Below, in pieces: positions 17,959-26,151 of a stretch of DNA of 47,453 nucleotides. The DNA is from Clostridia bacterium. Lineage in GTDB: Bacteria; Bacillota_A; Clostridia; Christensenellales; Aristaeellaceae. The notes under the pieces are model-generated. The model searched no databases and was not told the origin of the DNA. It saw nothing but the letters and a program-made list of their open reading frames with translations. Each line of letters opens with the position of its first letter. Position 1 is the first letter of the stretch. The stretch spans positions 1-47,453 of the forward strand of contig JAFXMP010000031.1 of the NCBI GenBank assembly GCA_017530275.1. The letters run 5' to 3'. A program made the translations under genes and the position numbers.

Positions 17959-20238
17959 TTGTCTCTACAGGCGATCATCATGGCAGGCGGCGAAGGCGTA
18001 CGGCTGCGGCCGCTCACTTCACACATTCCTAAACCATTGGTACCGCTGCTCGGCGAGCCGGTGATGGGTTACAGCATCAAATTGCTGAAAGCCGTCGGCG
18101 TGCGGGAAATCGGGGCCACCTTATGGTACCAACCTGAAAAAATCCGAAAGGCTTTCGGAACCGGAGAAAAATACGGCGTTTCTCTGCGGTATTATGAGGA
18201 AACTGAACCCCTGGGTACCGCGGGCAGCGTAAAAATGGCGCGGAAAGACATTCACGAACCTTTTTTTGTGCTTTCAGGCGATGGTTTGACGGACTGCGAC
18301 CTGAATGAAGCAATGCGCTTTCACCGCGAAAAGAAAGCGCTGGCCACGCTGGTTCTCAAGCGTGCGTCCATTCCCCTGGCGTTTGGCGTGGTCATGACGG
18401 ACGAAGAAAACCGCATCACCCGCTTCATCGAAAAGCCGGGTTGGAGCCGGGTATTCAGCGATCTGGTAAACACGGGCGCTTATATTTTGAACCCGGAAAT
18501 CTTTGATTATATCCCGGATACAGGCGCGCCTGATTTCGGAAAGGATATTTTTCCGGTGCTGCTGGCGGACGGTCTGCCGGTGTACGGCTTTGAAACCAAG
18601 GGCTACTGGTGCGACGTGGGCGATTTGAAAACCTATCTTCAGGCGCAGCGGGACCTGCTGAAGGACCTGCCGCGTCTTCCTCATGAAAAAGGCGTTCACC
18701 CTGACGCCATGATCGCCCCATCCGCCCGATTGGAAGGCGTTTGCTTCATCGGTCCTGGCGCGTCCATCGGTCCCGGCGCGGTGGTGCGGGACAGTGTGAT
18801 CGGAGAAAACTGCGTGGTTGGGAAAGGTGCGGTGGTGGAAGGCTCCTGCCTGTGGACAGGGGCGCAGGTACAAGCGAAATCCATGGTCACAGGAACTGTA
18901 CTGTGCGATGGAGCTGCCGTACAGCAAGGCGCTGAAACCGCAGATGGATGCGCTTTGGGGAAAAAGGCGGTGGTACGGGCAAACGCCGAGCTTTGGCCCG
19001 GCGTGCGTCTTTGGCCGTATGTGAAAACCGCTGCGGGGGCGGCAGTGACCCGCAGCATAACGCAGGGAGAATGGAATACGCCGCAATGGACGGCCCATGG
19101 CGCGGAATGCGACTCTCCTGTATGCGCGTGCGACCTTTGCGGGGCTTTCATTCAGGTAACGGGATCCAAACGTGTGATTGCCGCCCGCAGCACGGATTCC
19201 GCCTTGCATCCTCTGGCTTCCGCCGCCCTGGCTGCTACGGGCGCGAAGGTGTTGGATGTCGGTAAGATCACTGCGCCTATGCTCCAGGCCTTGATCCGTT
19301 CCTTGAAGGCCGATGGAGGGATGTATGCCGAGGATCAGTCTCTTCGCTTTTTCGGGCGTGAAGGACTGCCGCTTACAGAAAAGCAGAAAACTGCCTTGGA
19401 TGGATGCGTATTGCGTCAGGAGCTGCCGATGTGTATTGTAAGGAAGGGGCAGGTCGTTCCATTTTCCGGGGGAGAAGAAGTGTATCTATCAGATCTTTTC
19501 GCTTTCTGCCGGGAAAAACCTCTGTTTTCACCCATCGCGGTATTCTGTGATTCCAGGCAGGTGCTTTCCTGGACGGAAACATGCCTTTGCCGGATGAATG
19601 CCCGGGATATCCGTCTGGGAAGCGCGGCGGAAGCACGGGTAAAAATGGGAGAGACGGGATTCCTGCTGCCGGAAACGGGTGAGGATATCGCGGTATTGCT
19701 TTCGGAGAGGCCTTTGACCTCAGAAGAGAAAGAAATGCTGGTACTTTGGCTTTTCTTCCGGCGAGAAAAGATGCTGTTTGATCTGCCGGGCACACCGCGG
19801 GCGGCAGAGAAAATCTCTGCCTTGAAAACACCGGATAATTCCCCTGCCTGTCTGCGCCAGTGCGCCGTGATGGAAGATGGGATCGCTTCGCTTATGCTTA
19901 TTGCCGATGGCATGAAGGACGGTCCTGTATTGGATTTGCTGCGGGATATCCCGCGCACTCATATGAGCTATCAAGAGGTATCCTGTGATATTCGGGACAA
20001 AGGCCGCGTCCTGCGTACCTTATGCGGTCAGGCAGAAGGAAATTACGCCATGGGGGAGGGAGTGCGCTTTTCTCATCCCGGCGGTTTTGCCACCGTCGTC
20101 CCCGATGCGTACCGGCCCGCCGTGCGCGTGACCGGCGAAGCGCCTGACAGTGAATTCGCCCGCGAGCTTTGCGATCTTTACGTCAGGAAGATACAAAAAA
20201 TTGCTGACGGGCAAAACAATTTGGAAACTTTGCCTTGA
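17959..20238 (+). CDS. Sugar-1-phosphate nucleotidyltransferase fused to a degenerate phosphohexomutase domain
   Basis: A 759-residue protein from a TTG start with AAGGGGAG seven bases upstream. Residues 1-230 are a nucleotidyltransferase: AIIMAGGEGVRLRPLT and the KPLVP segment bind the NTP, and LSGDGLTDCDL near 100 is the metal/substrate loop. Residues about 250-370 are left-handed beta-helix hexapeptide repeats. From about 390 the layout follows a phosphomannomutase, but the Ser-containing TASHNP-type loop is replaced by GGMYAEDQSLRFF near 450 and no DGDxDR metal loop is visible. It probably makes GDP-mannose or a similar activated sugar, while the mutase part is likely structural or regulatory. 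An upstream in-frame ATG at 17848 lacks a ribosome-binding site. Confidence 0.88.
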   Translation: MSLQAIIMAGGEGVRLRPLTSHIPKPLVPLLGEPVMGYSIKLLKAVGVREIGATLWYQPEKIRKAFGTGEKYGVSLRYYEETEPLGTAGSVKMARKDIHEPFFVLSGDGLTDCDLNEAMRFHREKKALATLVLKRASIPLAFGVVMTDEENRITRFIEKPGWSRVFSDLVNTGAYILNPEIFDYIPDTGAPDFGKDIFPVLLADGLPVYGFETKGYWCDVGDLKTYLQAQRDLLKDLPRLPHEKGVHPDAMIAPSARLEGVCFIGPGASIGPGAVVRDSVIGENCVVGKGAVVEGSCLWTGAQVQAKSMVTGTVLCDGAAVQQGAETADGCALGKKAVVRANAELWPGVRLWPYVKTAAGAAVTRSITQGEWNTPQWTAHGAECDSPVCACDLCGAFIQVTGSKRVIAARSTDSALHPLASAALAATGAKVLDVGKITAPMLQALIRSLKADGGMYAEDQSLRFFGREGLPLTEKQKTALDGCVLRQELPMCIVRKGQVVPFSGGEEVYLSDLFAFCREKPLFSPIAVFCDSRQVLSWTETCLCRMNARDIRLGSAAEARVKMGETGFLLPETGEDIAVLLSERPLTSEEKEMLVLWLFFRREKMLFDLPGTPRAAEKISALKTPDNSPACLRQCAVMEDGIASLMLIADGMKDGPVLDLLRDIPRTHMSYQEVSCDIRDKGRVLRTLCGQAEGNYAMGEGVRFSHPGGFATVVPDAYRPAVRVTGEAPDSEFARELCDLYVRKIQKIADGQNNLETLP

Positions 20239-20263
20239 CAAGGAACTGAACCCCGCTTATAAT
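20235..20263 (+). promoter_or_regulatory. Perfect consensus sigma-A promoter
   Basis: TTGACA (20235-20240), a 17-base spacer, TATAAT (20258-20263). The -35 box overlaps the TGA stop of the preceding gene. The predicted start, near 20270, is more than 300 bases upstream of the rhamnogalacturonan lyase start codon. Confidence 0.88.
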
Positions 20264-20269
20264 ATGAAA

Positions 20270-20584
20270 CGAAGAGATGTTCCTGGGATGTTCGCCAGTT
20301 TTCTATTTTTACCCACATTTCATTAAACGGAACCCAGGCCAGGTTACAGGATGTCATGCCCCCGTGCTACGCACGCCAGGGGACGGCAGAAAGTTTCCGC
20401 TGGGCACCGGCCTGCTTAACATAGCGGGTGAAAAAATAGAGGGCAGCGGCATCTTGGGGCATCTTTCGTTTATAAAAGACCATGAGCTGAAACGCACATG
20501 TTCTTTTTTGTTTTCCGGGATTGACGGCGAAGGCGCAGGATTTTATAATTGGATAAAAAGAAAAAGGAAAGGGGCGGGATCGCC
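20270..20584 (+). ncRNA. Long non-coding leader of the rhamnogalacturonan lyase gene, unknown structured RNA candidate
   Basis: About 315 bases between the consensus promoter and the start codon hold no convincing gene. Hairpins can be drawn: CCTGGG near 20283 with CCCAGG near 20334; CGTGC-tac-GCACG at 20363-20375 inside a CCCC/GGGG clamp; CCGCT near 20397 with AGCGG near 20423. I could not match it to any riboswitch, T-box, SRP, 6S or tmRNA pattern I know, and saw no clear terminator before the gene. An open frame at 20277-20600 has no ribosome-binding site and looks non-coding. Confidence 0.4.
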
Positions 20585-23038
20585 TTGCGGATCGAAATAA
20601 AGAGCGCTGCATGCTCCGGTATCTTCCTTGGATGGGAAACGGTTCCCGGTGCGGACAGGTACAGGATTTACTGGACCGATAAGCACACGAAAACAGCCGA
20701 ATACCGCTTGATCGGGGAAACTTCGAACTGCTGCTGTCAATTAAAAAAATCACCCCACGCGTCCTATGGCGTTTATGTGGAAGCGCTGTCCGTGGGACAG
20801 GTAACCGACCGCAGCCCGATTATCCATACACCCATTACCAAAGTGATGCATGAACAGAGGGAAAAGCTGGGACGGGGCCTGACGGCGATTCAGCGGCCGG
20901 ATGGAATTTTTGTTTCCTGGCGTCTGTTTTTGGAGGAAACGGATGGGTACAATGACACCGGCATGACCGGCGCGGATTTCGCCCTGTACCGGGATGGAAA
21001 GCGCATTGCTGTGATAACGGACAGCACCAATTATCTGGATAAGGACGGAACTGTGAAAAGCCGCTATCAGGTAGCTCCCGTCATGAACGGCGAGGAAGGA
21101 GAAAAATGCGCTCCAGTTTCTCCCTGGAAAAACGGGAAAAACTATCTGGATATCCCCCTGCATAAACCGGAAGGCGGCGTTGCCCGGCCCGGAACCATGC
21201 ATCCCGAAGGTGAGATATTCACTTACAGCGCCAATGATATGTCCGTAGGCGACGTGGATGGAGACGGCGAAATGGAATATTTCGTCAAATGGGACCCCTC
21301 TAATTCCCACGATGTATCCCATCGAGGTTATACGGGCCGCTGCCTGATCGACTGCTATAAACTGGGCGGGCGGCTGCTGTGGCGGCTGGATATGGGGCCG
21401 AATATCCGCGCCGGCGCACATTATACCCAGTTCATGGTGTATGATTTTGACGGGGACGGAAAGGCGGAAATGTGCGTCAAGACTGCGCCGGGAACAAAAA
21501 TGACCGTTTACGGCGAGGACGGAAGCGTCATCAGCGAAAAATGCATCACCCTTTTGCCAGAGGACATTGCCGCAGGCGTATCCAACACAGATGATTACGT
21601 GTGCTCTGCCCAGGATTACCGCAGCCATATGGCGGATGTATTTCAGGGCTGGAGGGATCATCCCGAAGTAAAGAACGGCCATTGGCCCGATACCCTGGAA
21701 GCCTGTTTCGGCATACCGCAGCATTATGCATATCCCCTGAACCGGCAGGATGCTGAGGCGCTGGCGGACTATTTCATTCAGGTCTACGCCCCCTCCCGCA
21801 GCGATAAAAACCGTCTGGACCAGTTCGAGGGATTCATCTATGAAGGCCCGGAATACCTGACTATGTTTTCAGGCGACGGAAGAGAACTGGAAACTATTTC
21901 CTTTCCCGTGCCCCGACAGGATGATGGACTGCTGTGGGGCGATTACAGCATGCGGCGCATCGAGCCCTGCAACCGGGTGGATCGGTTCCTTTCCGCTGTG
22001 GCATACCTGGATGGTGAACGACCCAGCGTGATCATCGGGCGTGGGTACTACACCCGCACCACTGTGACGGCATACGATTTCCGAAACGGACATTTTGAAA
22101 AGCGTTTCACAGCGGATTCCGGCCATGTGGTGATGAAAAATCCCTTCAATGATGATTCCTGTCATGGAGGGCAGGGAACCGACCCCGTTTACGGCCTCCT
22201 GGCCGGGCAGGGCAACCACAGCATGGCAATCGCCGATGTGGACGGGGACGGATATCAGGAAATCGTCTACGGCGCGGCGGTGATCGACCACGACGGGAGC
22301 CTGCTCTATTCCAGCTATGGGAAAATGCCGGACGGCTCCATGGCGAAATTTGGCCATGGGGATTCCATGCACTGCGGCGTCATCGACCCGGATCGCCCAG
22401 GCATGCAGATTTTCAATGTGTTCGAGGGGGCCAAGGCCGCGCCCTGGGGCTTTGCCCTGCGGGACGCGGAAACAGGCGAGGTGATTTTCGGGGAACCGGC
22501 GGACACAGACTTAGGCCGCTGTATGGTGGGAGATATCGACCCGAAAACACGTGGATTGCAGTGCTGGGTGCATGATACCTTCGACTGCAAAGGAAACAAA
22601 CTGAATGTTCCCATCTTGGGCACCAACGCCAGCATCCGATGGGCAGCGGACCTGAGCACCCAACTGATCGACGGGGCCAATTACCTGACCGGGGACCACA
22701 TCGGCCGCATCGTGGACAACACCCACGGCGTGATGCTGGAGCCGGAGGACACCCTCACCAACAACGGCACCAAGGGCAATCCCTGCCTGATCGCCGATCT
22801 CTTCGGGGATTTCCGGGAAGAGATCCTGCTGCGCACCCGGGACAGCTCCGCTATCCGTATTTATATGAATACGGATATCACTTCTCATAAGCTATTTACC
22901 CTGCTTCACGATATTCAGTACCGGGTGGGCGTTGCCTGGCAGAACAACTGCTACAACCAGCCCTGCTATCCCAAATTCTATTACGCTTCCGATATGGATT
23001 GGGCCGATGTGCTGCCTGGTATGGAAAAAAAGGCATAA
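20585..23038 (+). CDS. Rhamnogalacturonan lyase, polysaccharide lyase family 11 type
   Basis: Cleaves the rhamnose-galacturonate backbone of pectin RG-I by beta-elimination. After an N-terminal fibronectin-III-like region (about 1-100), the PL11 domain starts at REKLGRGLTAIQ and has the family landmarks FVSWRLF and FALYRDGK. It also has three DxDGDG calcium/propeller loops (GDVDGDGEMEY near 225, YDFDGDGKAEM near 288, ADVDGDGYQEI near 550), NAPGTK-like APGTKM and GNHSMAIADVDGDG. No signal peptide is visible from any start, so it should act in the cytoplasm on imported oligosaccharides, as described for Bacillus YesX. The start is uncertain: TTG 20585 follows AAAGGAAAGGGG; TTG 20549 is in frame upstream. 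Confidence 0.92.
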   Translation: MRIEIKSAACSGIFLGWETVPGADRYRIYWTDKHTKTAEYRLIGETSNCCCQLKKSPHASYGVYVEALSVGQVTDRSPIIHTPITKVMHEQREKLGRGLTAIQRPDGIFVSWRLFLEETDGYNDTGMTGADFALYRDGKRIAVITDSTNYLDKDGTVKSRYQVAPVMNGEEGEKCAPVSPWKNGKNYLDIPLHKPEGGVARPGTMHPEGEIFTYSANDMSVGDVDGDGEMEYFVKWDPSNSHDVSHRGYTGRCLIDCYKLGGRLLWRLDMGPNIRAGAHYTQFMVYDFDGDGKAEMCVKTAPGTKMTVYGEDGSVISEKCITLLPEDIAAGVSNTDDYVCSAQDYRSHMADVFQGWRDHPEVKNGHWPDTLEACFGIPQHYAYPLNRQDAEALADYFIQVYAPSRSDKNRLDQFEGFIYEGPEYLTMFSGDGRELETISFPVPRQDDGLLWGDYSMRRIEPCNRVDRFLSAVAYLDGERPSVIIGRGYYTRTTVTAYDFRNGHFEKRFTADSGHVVMKNPFNDDSCHGGQGTDPVYGLLAGQGNHSMAIADVDGDGYQEIVYGAAVIDHDGSLLYSSYGKMPDGSMAKFGHGDSMHCGVIDPDRPGMQIFNVFEGAKAAPWGFALRDAETGEVIFGEPADTDLGRCMVGDIDPKTRGLQCWVHDTFDCKGNKLNVPILGTNASIRWAADLSTQLIDGANYLTGDHIGRIVDNTHGVMLEPEDTLTNNGTKGNPCLIADLFGDFREEILLRTRDSSAIRIYMNTDITSHKLFTLLHDIQYRVGVAWQNNCYNQPCYPKFYYASDMDWADVLPGMEKKA

Positions 23039-23083
23039 GTATATTGCGAAATGGTCAAAAAAATGGCACAAAGGCTCCAAAGA

Positions 23084-23113
23084 TTGACGGTTCAGCGCGG
23101 AAAGTGGTACAAT
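23084..23113 (+). promoter_or_regulatory. Sigma-A promoter for the membrane-protein/nrdG pair
   Basis: TTGACG (23084-23089), 18 bases, TACAAT (23108-23113), followed by about 45 bases of leader and AAGGAG upstream of the next start codon. Confidence 0.7.
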
Positions 23114-23163
23114 GATCCTGAACAATCATTCCGGCATTCTGCATAAAAGGAGCATCGGGAAGC

Positions 23164-23850
23164 ATGAGGATCAACACTCCCATTAACAGGGAAACCCTCA
23201 AACACCATATGACCTATGGCTTATGGAAATACGCGCTGATGGCGGCGTGCGTGTTTATGGGCTGGAGCCTGATTTATACCACAACCGCTTACCGCTCTCC
23301 CCAGGATAAGCGGGTGGACGTGTATATTCAATCCAACACCGCCTCTTCAGAACTGGTTAGCAGCTTCCTGGAACCGATTTGGAAGGAAACCGTACCGGAA
23401 ATGGAAACTGTAAACGGTGTGGTGCTGAGCATGATCGACGATTACACCACCACCATGCAGCTGATGACGTATATGGCGGCAGGTGAAGGGGACATTTATT
23501 TCATTACGGAACAGTACTTTAAATCTTTCGCCAGCCAGGGAAGTTACCTGGAACTGGAAAGCCTGATTGAAAACGGACAAATCGATCCGTGCGGCGCCGA
23601 TCTGACCAAGGGCTATGTCGCTTGTGTGGAGGAATACGACGAGCAGGACCGTCCCGTGAAAACCAGCCGCCACCTGTACGGTATTCCCCTGGATGACTTT
23701 TACGGCTTTATGAGCGGCATGCAGCTTGATAACCGGGGCTTGTTCGCCGTGATCACCGTGAACAACCAGAACGACGAAAACGTGATCCCCTTCTTTAACG
23801 CCCTGCTCCAAGCCGGCCAGGGTGAAAAGGAAGAATGGATCACAGAGTAA
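23164..23850 (+). CDS. Unknown membrane-anchored extracytoplasmic protein
   Basis: Not recognised. The 228-residue protein has a cytoplasmic N-terminus, one membrane segment (about residues 22-43, within ALMAACVFMGWSLIYTTTAY) and a soluble part of about 185 residues outside. The soluble part contains VDVYIQSNTASSELVSSFLE, a stretch GEGDIYFITEQYFKSFASQG and YGIPLDDFYGF. These resemble pieces of an extracellular solute-binding protein fold, where a short domain reports whether a ligand is bound. It has its own promoter and ends 12 bases before nrdG, so the two are probably co-transcribed. The link to ribonucleotide reduction is unexplained. Confidence 0.75.
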   Translation: MRINTPINRETLKHHMTYGLWKYALMAACVFMGWSLIYTTTAYRSPQDKRVDVYIQSNTASSELVSSFLEPIWKETVPEMETVNGVVLSMIDDYTTTMQLMTYMAAGEGDIYFITEQYFKSFASQGSYLELESLIENGQIDPCGADLTKGYVACVEEYDEQDRPVKTSRHLYGIPLDDFYGFMSGMQLDNRGLFAVITVNNQNDENVIPFFNALLQAGQGEKEEWITE

Positions 23851-23862
23851 CGGAGCGCATCT

Positions 23863-24369
23863 ATGAACATACGGATCGCGGGCGTTGTGAACGACAGCAT
23901 TGTAGACGGACCGGGGCTTCGGTTCGCCGTTTTTACCCAGGGCTGCTCCCATCACTGCCCAGGCTGCCACAACCCCGAAACCCATGACCCCCAGGGCGGG
24001 CACGATGAAGATACGGACGCGCTGATCGCCCGGATGAAAAAAAATCCCCTGCTGTCCGGCATCACGCTCTCCGGCGGCGACCCGCTGGAGCAGAGCGCCT
24101 CTTGTCTGGAGCTGGCAAAAGCGGCTCACGGAATGGGGCTTAACGTATGGGCGTATACTGGCTATACCTGGGAACAGCTGCTGGAACGCAATGATCCCGA
24201 TCAAATGGCCCTGCTTCGGGAAGTGGACGTGCTTGTGGACGGTCCCTTTATCCAGGCGCAGCGTTCGCTGGAACTGAATTACTGCGGCAGTAAAAACCAG
24301 CGTCTCATTGCCGTGCCCGATTCCCTGCGGGAAGGCAGGATTGTGCTCTGGACGCCGCCGGTATGGTAA
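23863..24369 (+). CDS. nrdG: Anaerobic ribonucleoside-triphosphate reductase activating protein
   Basis: Radical-SAM enzyme that creates the glycyl radical on NrdD so that deoxynucleotides can be made without oxygen. The 168-residue length is normal. DGPGLRFAVFTQGCSHHCPGC holds the CxxxCxxC iron-sulfur motif near residues 29-36; TLSGGDPLEQS near 68 is the SAM-binding GGxP-type loop, and VDVLVDGPF near 124 follows. No nrdD lies in the window, so the partner is encoded elsewhere. GGAG precedes the ATG. It ends three bases from the convergent DUF4838-type gene. Confidence 0.94.
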   Translation: MNIRIAGVVNDSIVDGPGLRFAVFTQGCSHHCPGCHNPETHDPQGGHDEDTDALIARMKKNPLLSGITLSGGDPLEQSASCLELAKAAHGMGLNVWAYTGYTWEQLLERNDPDQMALLREVDVLVDGPFIQAQRSLELNYCGSKNQRLIAVPDSLREGRIVLWTPPVW

Positions 24370-24372
24370 TGT

Positions 24373-26118
24373 TTACAATGGATATGAAATAGCCTTTGCC
24401 TCTTCCCGATTCCGTGTGAACCGGGATTTTTTCATGACCTGAAAGGAACCCTCCAGATCCCGCCGTTCAAACAGCTCGGTGATGCCAAGACGCCGTGCGT
24501 CCGCGGCAAAAGCATCGATCTGCTGGTCCCGATCCGAAACGTCCAGAGCCAAGCGAGTAAGATGCGCGTAGCGGACGGACAGGGCTTCCCGTTCCACCCG
24601 TGAACGGTATGGTTCTTCCCGAGCGAGGGCCAGAGCTTCCTCCAGGAACGTATCCGCCTTACGCAGTATTTCATCCGTCAGATAAGATGCATCAGGCGCA
24701 TCATAAATGCCCGCATGATCATCCGGGCCGCAGGCGTTGCGCCATAAATCGACATACCGGGCCATGGGAATGGCGGCGGAGCCGTAGTATCCCTGAACAA
24801 AATCAGCGGTCAGGGATTCAACGGCTTGATCCGGGTCCCACAGCAGTTTTCCAAGCAGATAGATTTTAAGCTCTCCCAGGGCGGAGGAACGGCCCAGAGA
24901 GAAATTGCCCTGCTCAAATACTCCACGCACGCCGAATCGGCGGAACATGCGCAAGTTTTCCGATAACACCTGGAGATTGGGGAAGGGCAGCAGATAATTG
25001 GCGTAATTGGTGGTATAATCCCAAATATAAAGATTATCGCAGATTTCACTCCAGCCTTTGAGGTCTCGCAGGAAAGAATTTTCCTCGCCTTTTTCGCAGT
25101 GGAAAGAATGGGAAACGCCGCCCTGCACGTTAATTCCATCCGTTTGACAGCCGCAGCGCTCGATGGGGTGGGAAAAGCAGCATTCGATGGAGCAGAGCCG
25201 CACGATCACATTGCGCCTTGGCTTTGTTAGCTTGGGCGGTTTCCGGCAATAAAGGTAAGCGAAGGTGTGGATCATGACATGAGGGAATTCTTTTTCAACC
25301 TCTTCGGCGACCTTGTTCACAAAGCGGATCATAGTGCCCGCCGGACTGCCTTCTTCCTGATCCACTTGGAGGCAGGCAGGACATTGACAGGGCTGATACC
25401 AATCGTTCATGGCCACGGAAAAAATATTGTAGGCTGGGTTTTCCCGCGCCCATTTTTTTACACCGTCCGCACAGATGTTCATCACGTCGGGATTGGTAAG
25501 GCATAGCTGGGAACGGATTTTCAGGCGTTTTCCGTTTACCATGGAAAAATACTCGGGATGGGAATCAAACCAGATATCCGGGGATACCAATTGGGAGAAA
25601 GTGTGGCTGAAATTGTAAAACATGGCTTTTCCGCCCTGCTCCTCCGTAATGGTGGACCGCGCGGAATTCAGCCGCAGCTTTACGGCAAAATCTCCGTCCA
25701 TGGCTTCCCGCCAGAACAGCTCCCGCACTTCAAAAGCAGGTGTTTCCCGATGCATTCCCAAAGGAAGAGAAAGGGGAGCAGTGGGGAATATCTCACAGTC
25801 CAGGGCTAAATAACGAAAGCCCATGGCTTCCAGCAGGGCATATGCGCCATAAACGATCCCCTGCGGTGTTCCGGCGCTCAAACTTATGCCCGACCTGTCT
25901 GTGTCCCACTGAAACGCGCCGCCGTTCATGCCGTCCGGAAGAAGCTCAAGCAGGATGAAAAAGCCCTCTGTCTGAGGCTTTTGCTCCAGGCAGAGGGGAG
26001 AAACAGGATAGATTTTTCCCAGATACCGGCACAGCTCCCGCGCGGCATAGCGAACAGGGGCGGGCGAAATCGGATCGTATATCACCGCGAAAACCGAAGG
26101 AATATAAATCCTTTCCAT
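24373..26118 (-). CDS. DUF4838-type protein, probable glycoside-hydrolase-like enzyme
   Basis: A 581-residue protein. The N-terminal 120 residues look like the small alpha/beta domain that precedes the barrel in family 20 and family 67-type glycosidases (AARELCRYLGKI; GIVYGAYALLEAMGFRYLA). The centre carries the landmarks I associate with DUF4838: FSHTFSQLV, SVAMNDWYQPCQCPACLQ near 250, RLCSIECCFSHP near 305, IWDYTTNYANYLLPFPN near 365 and GNFSLGRSSALGELK near 405. Its biochemical role is not established to my knowledge. No signal peptide, so cytoplasmic. The neighbouring rhamnogalacturonan lyase suggests a role in plant polysaccharide use. GGAG lies eight bases before the ATG. Confidence 0.85.
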   Translation of the reverse strand: MERIYIPSVFAVIYDPISPAPVRYAARELCRYLGKIYPVSPLCLEQKPQTEGFFILLELLPDGMNGGAFQWDTDRSGISLSAGTPQGIVYGAYALLEAMGFRYLALDCEIFPTAPLSLPLGMHRETPAFEVRELFWREAMDGDFAVKLRLNSARSTITEEQGGKAMFYNFSHTFSQLVSPDIWFDSHPEYFSMVNGKRLKIRSQLCLTNPDVMNICADGVKKWARENPAYNIFSVAMNDWYQPCQCPACLQVDQEEGSPAGTMIRFVNKVAEEVEKEFPHVMIHTFAYLYCRKPPKLTKPRRNVIVRLCSIECCFSHPIERCGCQTDGINVQGGVSHSFHCEKGEENSFLRDLKGWSEICDNLYIWDYTTNYANYLLPFPNLQVLSENLRMFRRFGVRGVFEQGNFSLGRSSALGELKIYLLGKLLWDPDQAVESLTADFVQGYYGSAAIPMARYVDLWRNACGPDDHAGIYDAPDASYLTDEILRKADTFLEEALALAREEPYRSRVEREALSVRYAHLTRLALDVSDRDQQIDAFAADARRLGITELFERRDLEGSFQVMKKSRFTRNREEAKAISYPL

Positions 26119-26151
26119 TGCAGCGTCTCCATATCATTGTTTACGGAAATA

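Noticed and set aside
20270..20584. Leader as SRP RNA, 6S RNA, T-box or tmRNA
   Set aside because: None of the diagnostic segments of these RNAs could be found.
20277..20600. 107-codon open frame in the leader of the rhamnogalacturonan lyase
   Set aside because: No Shine-Dalgarno sequence, no recognisable domain, and it runs through the next gene's ribosome-binding site.
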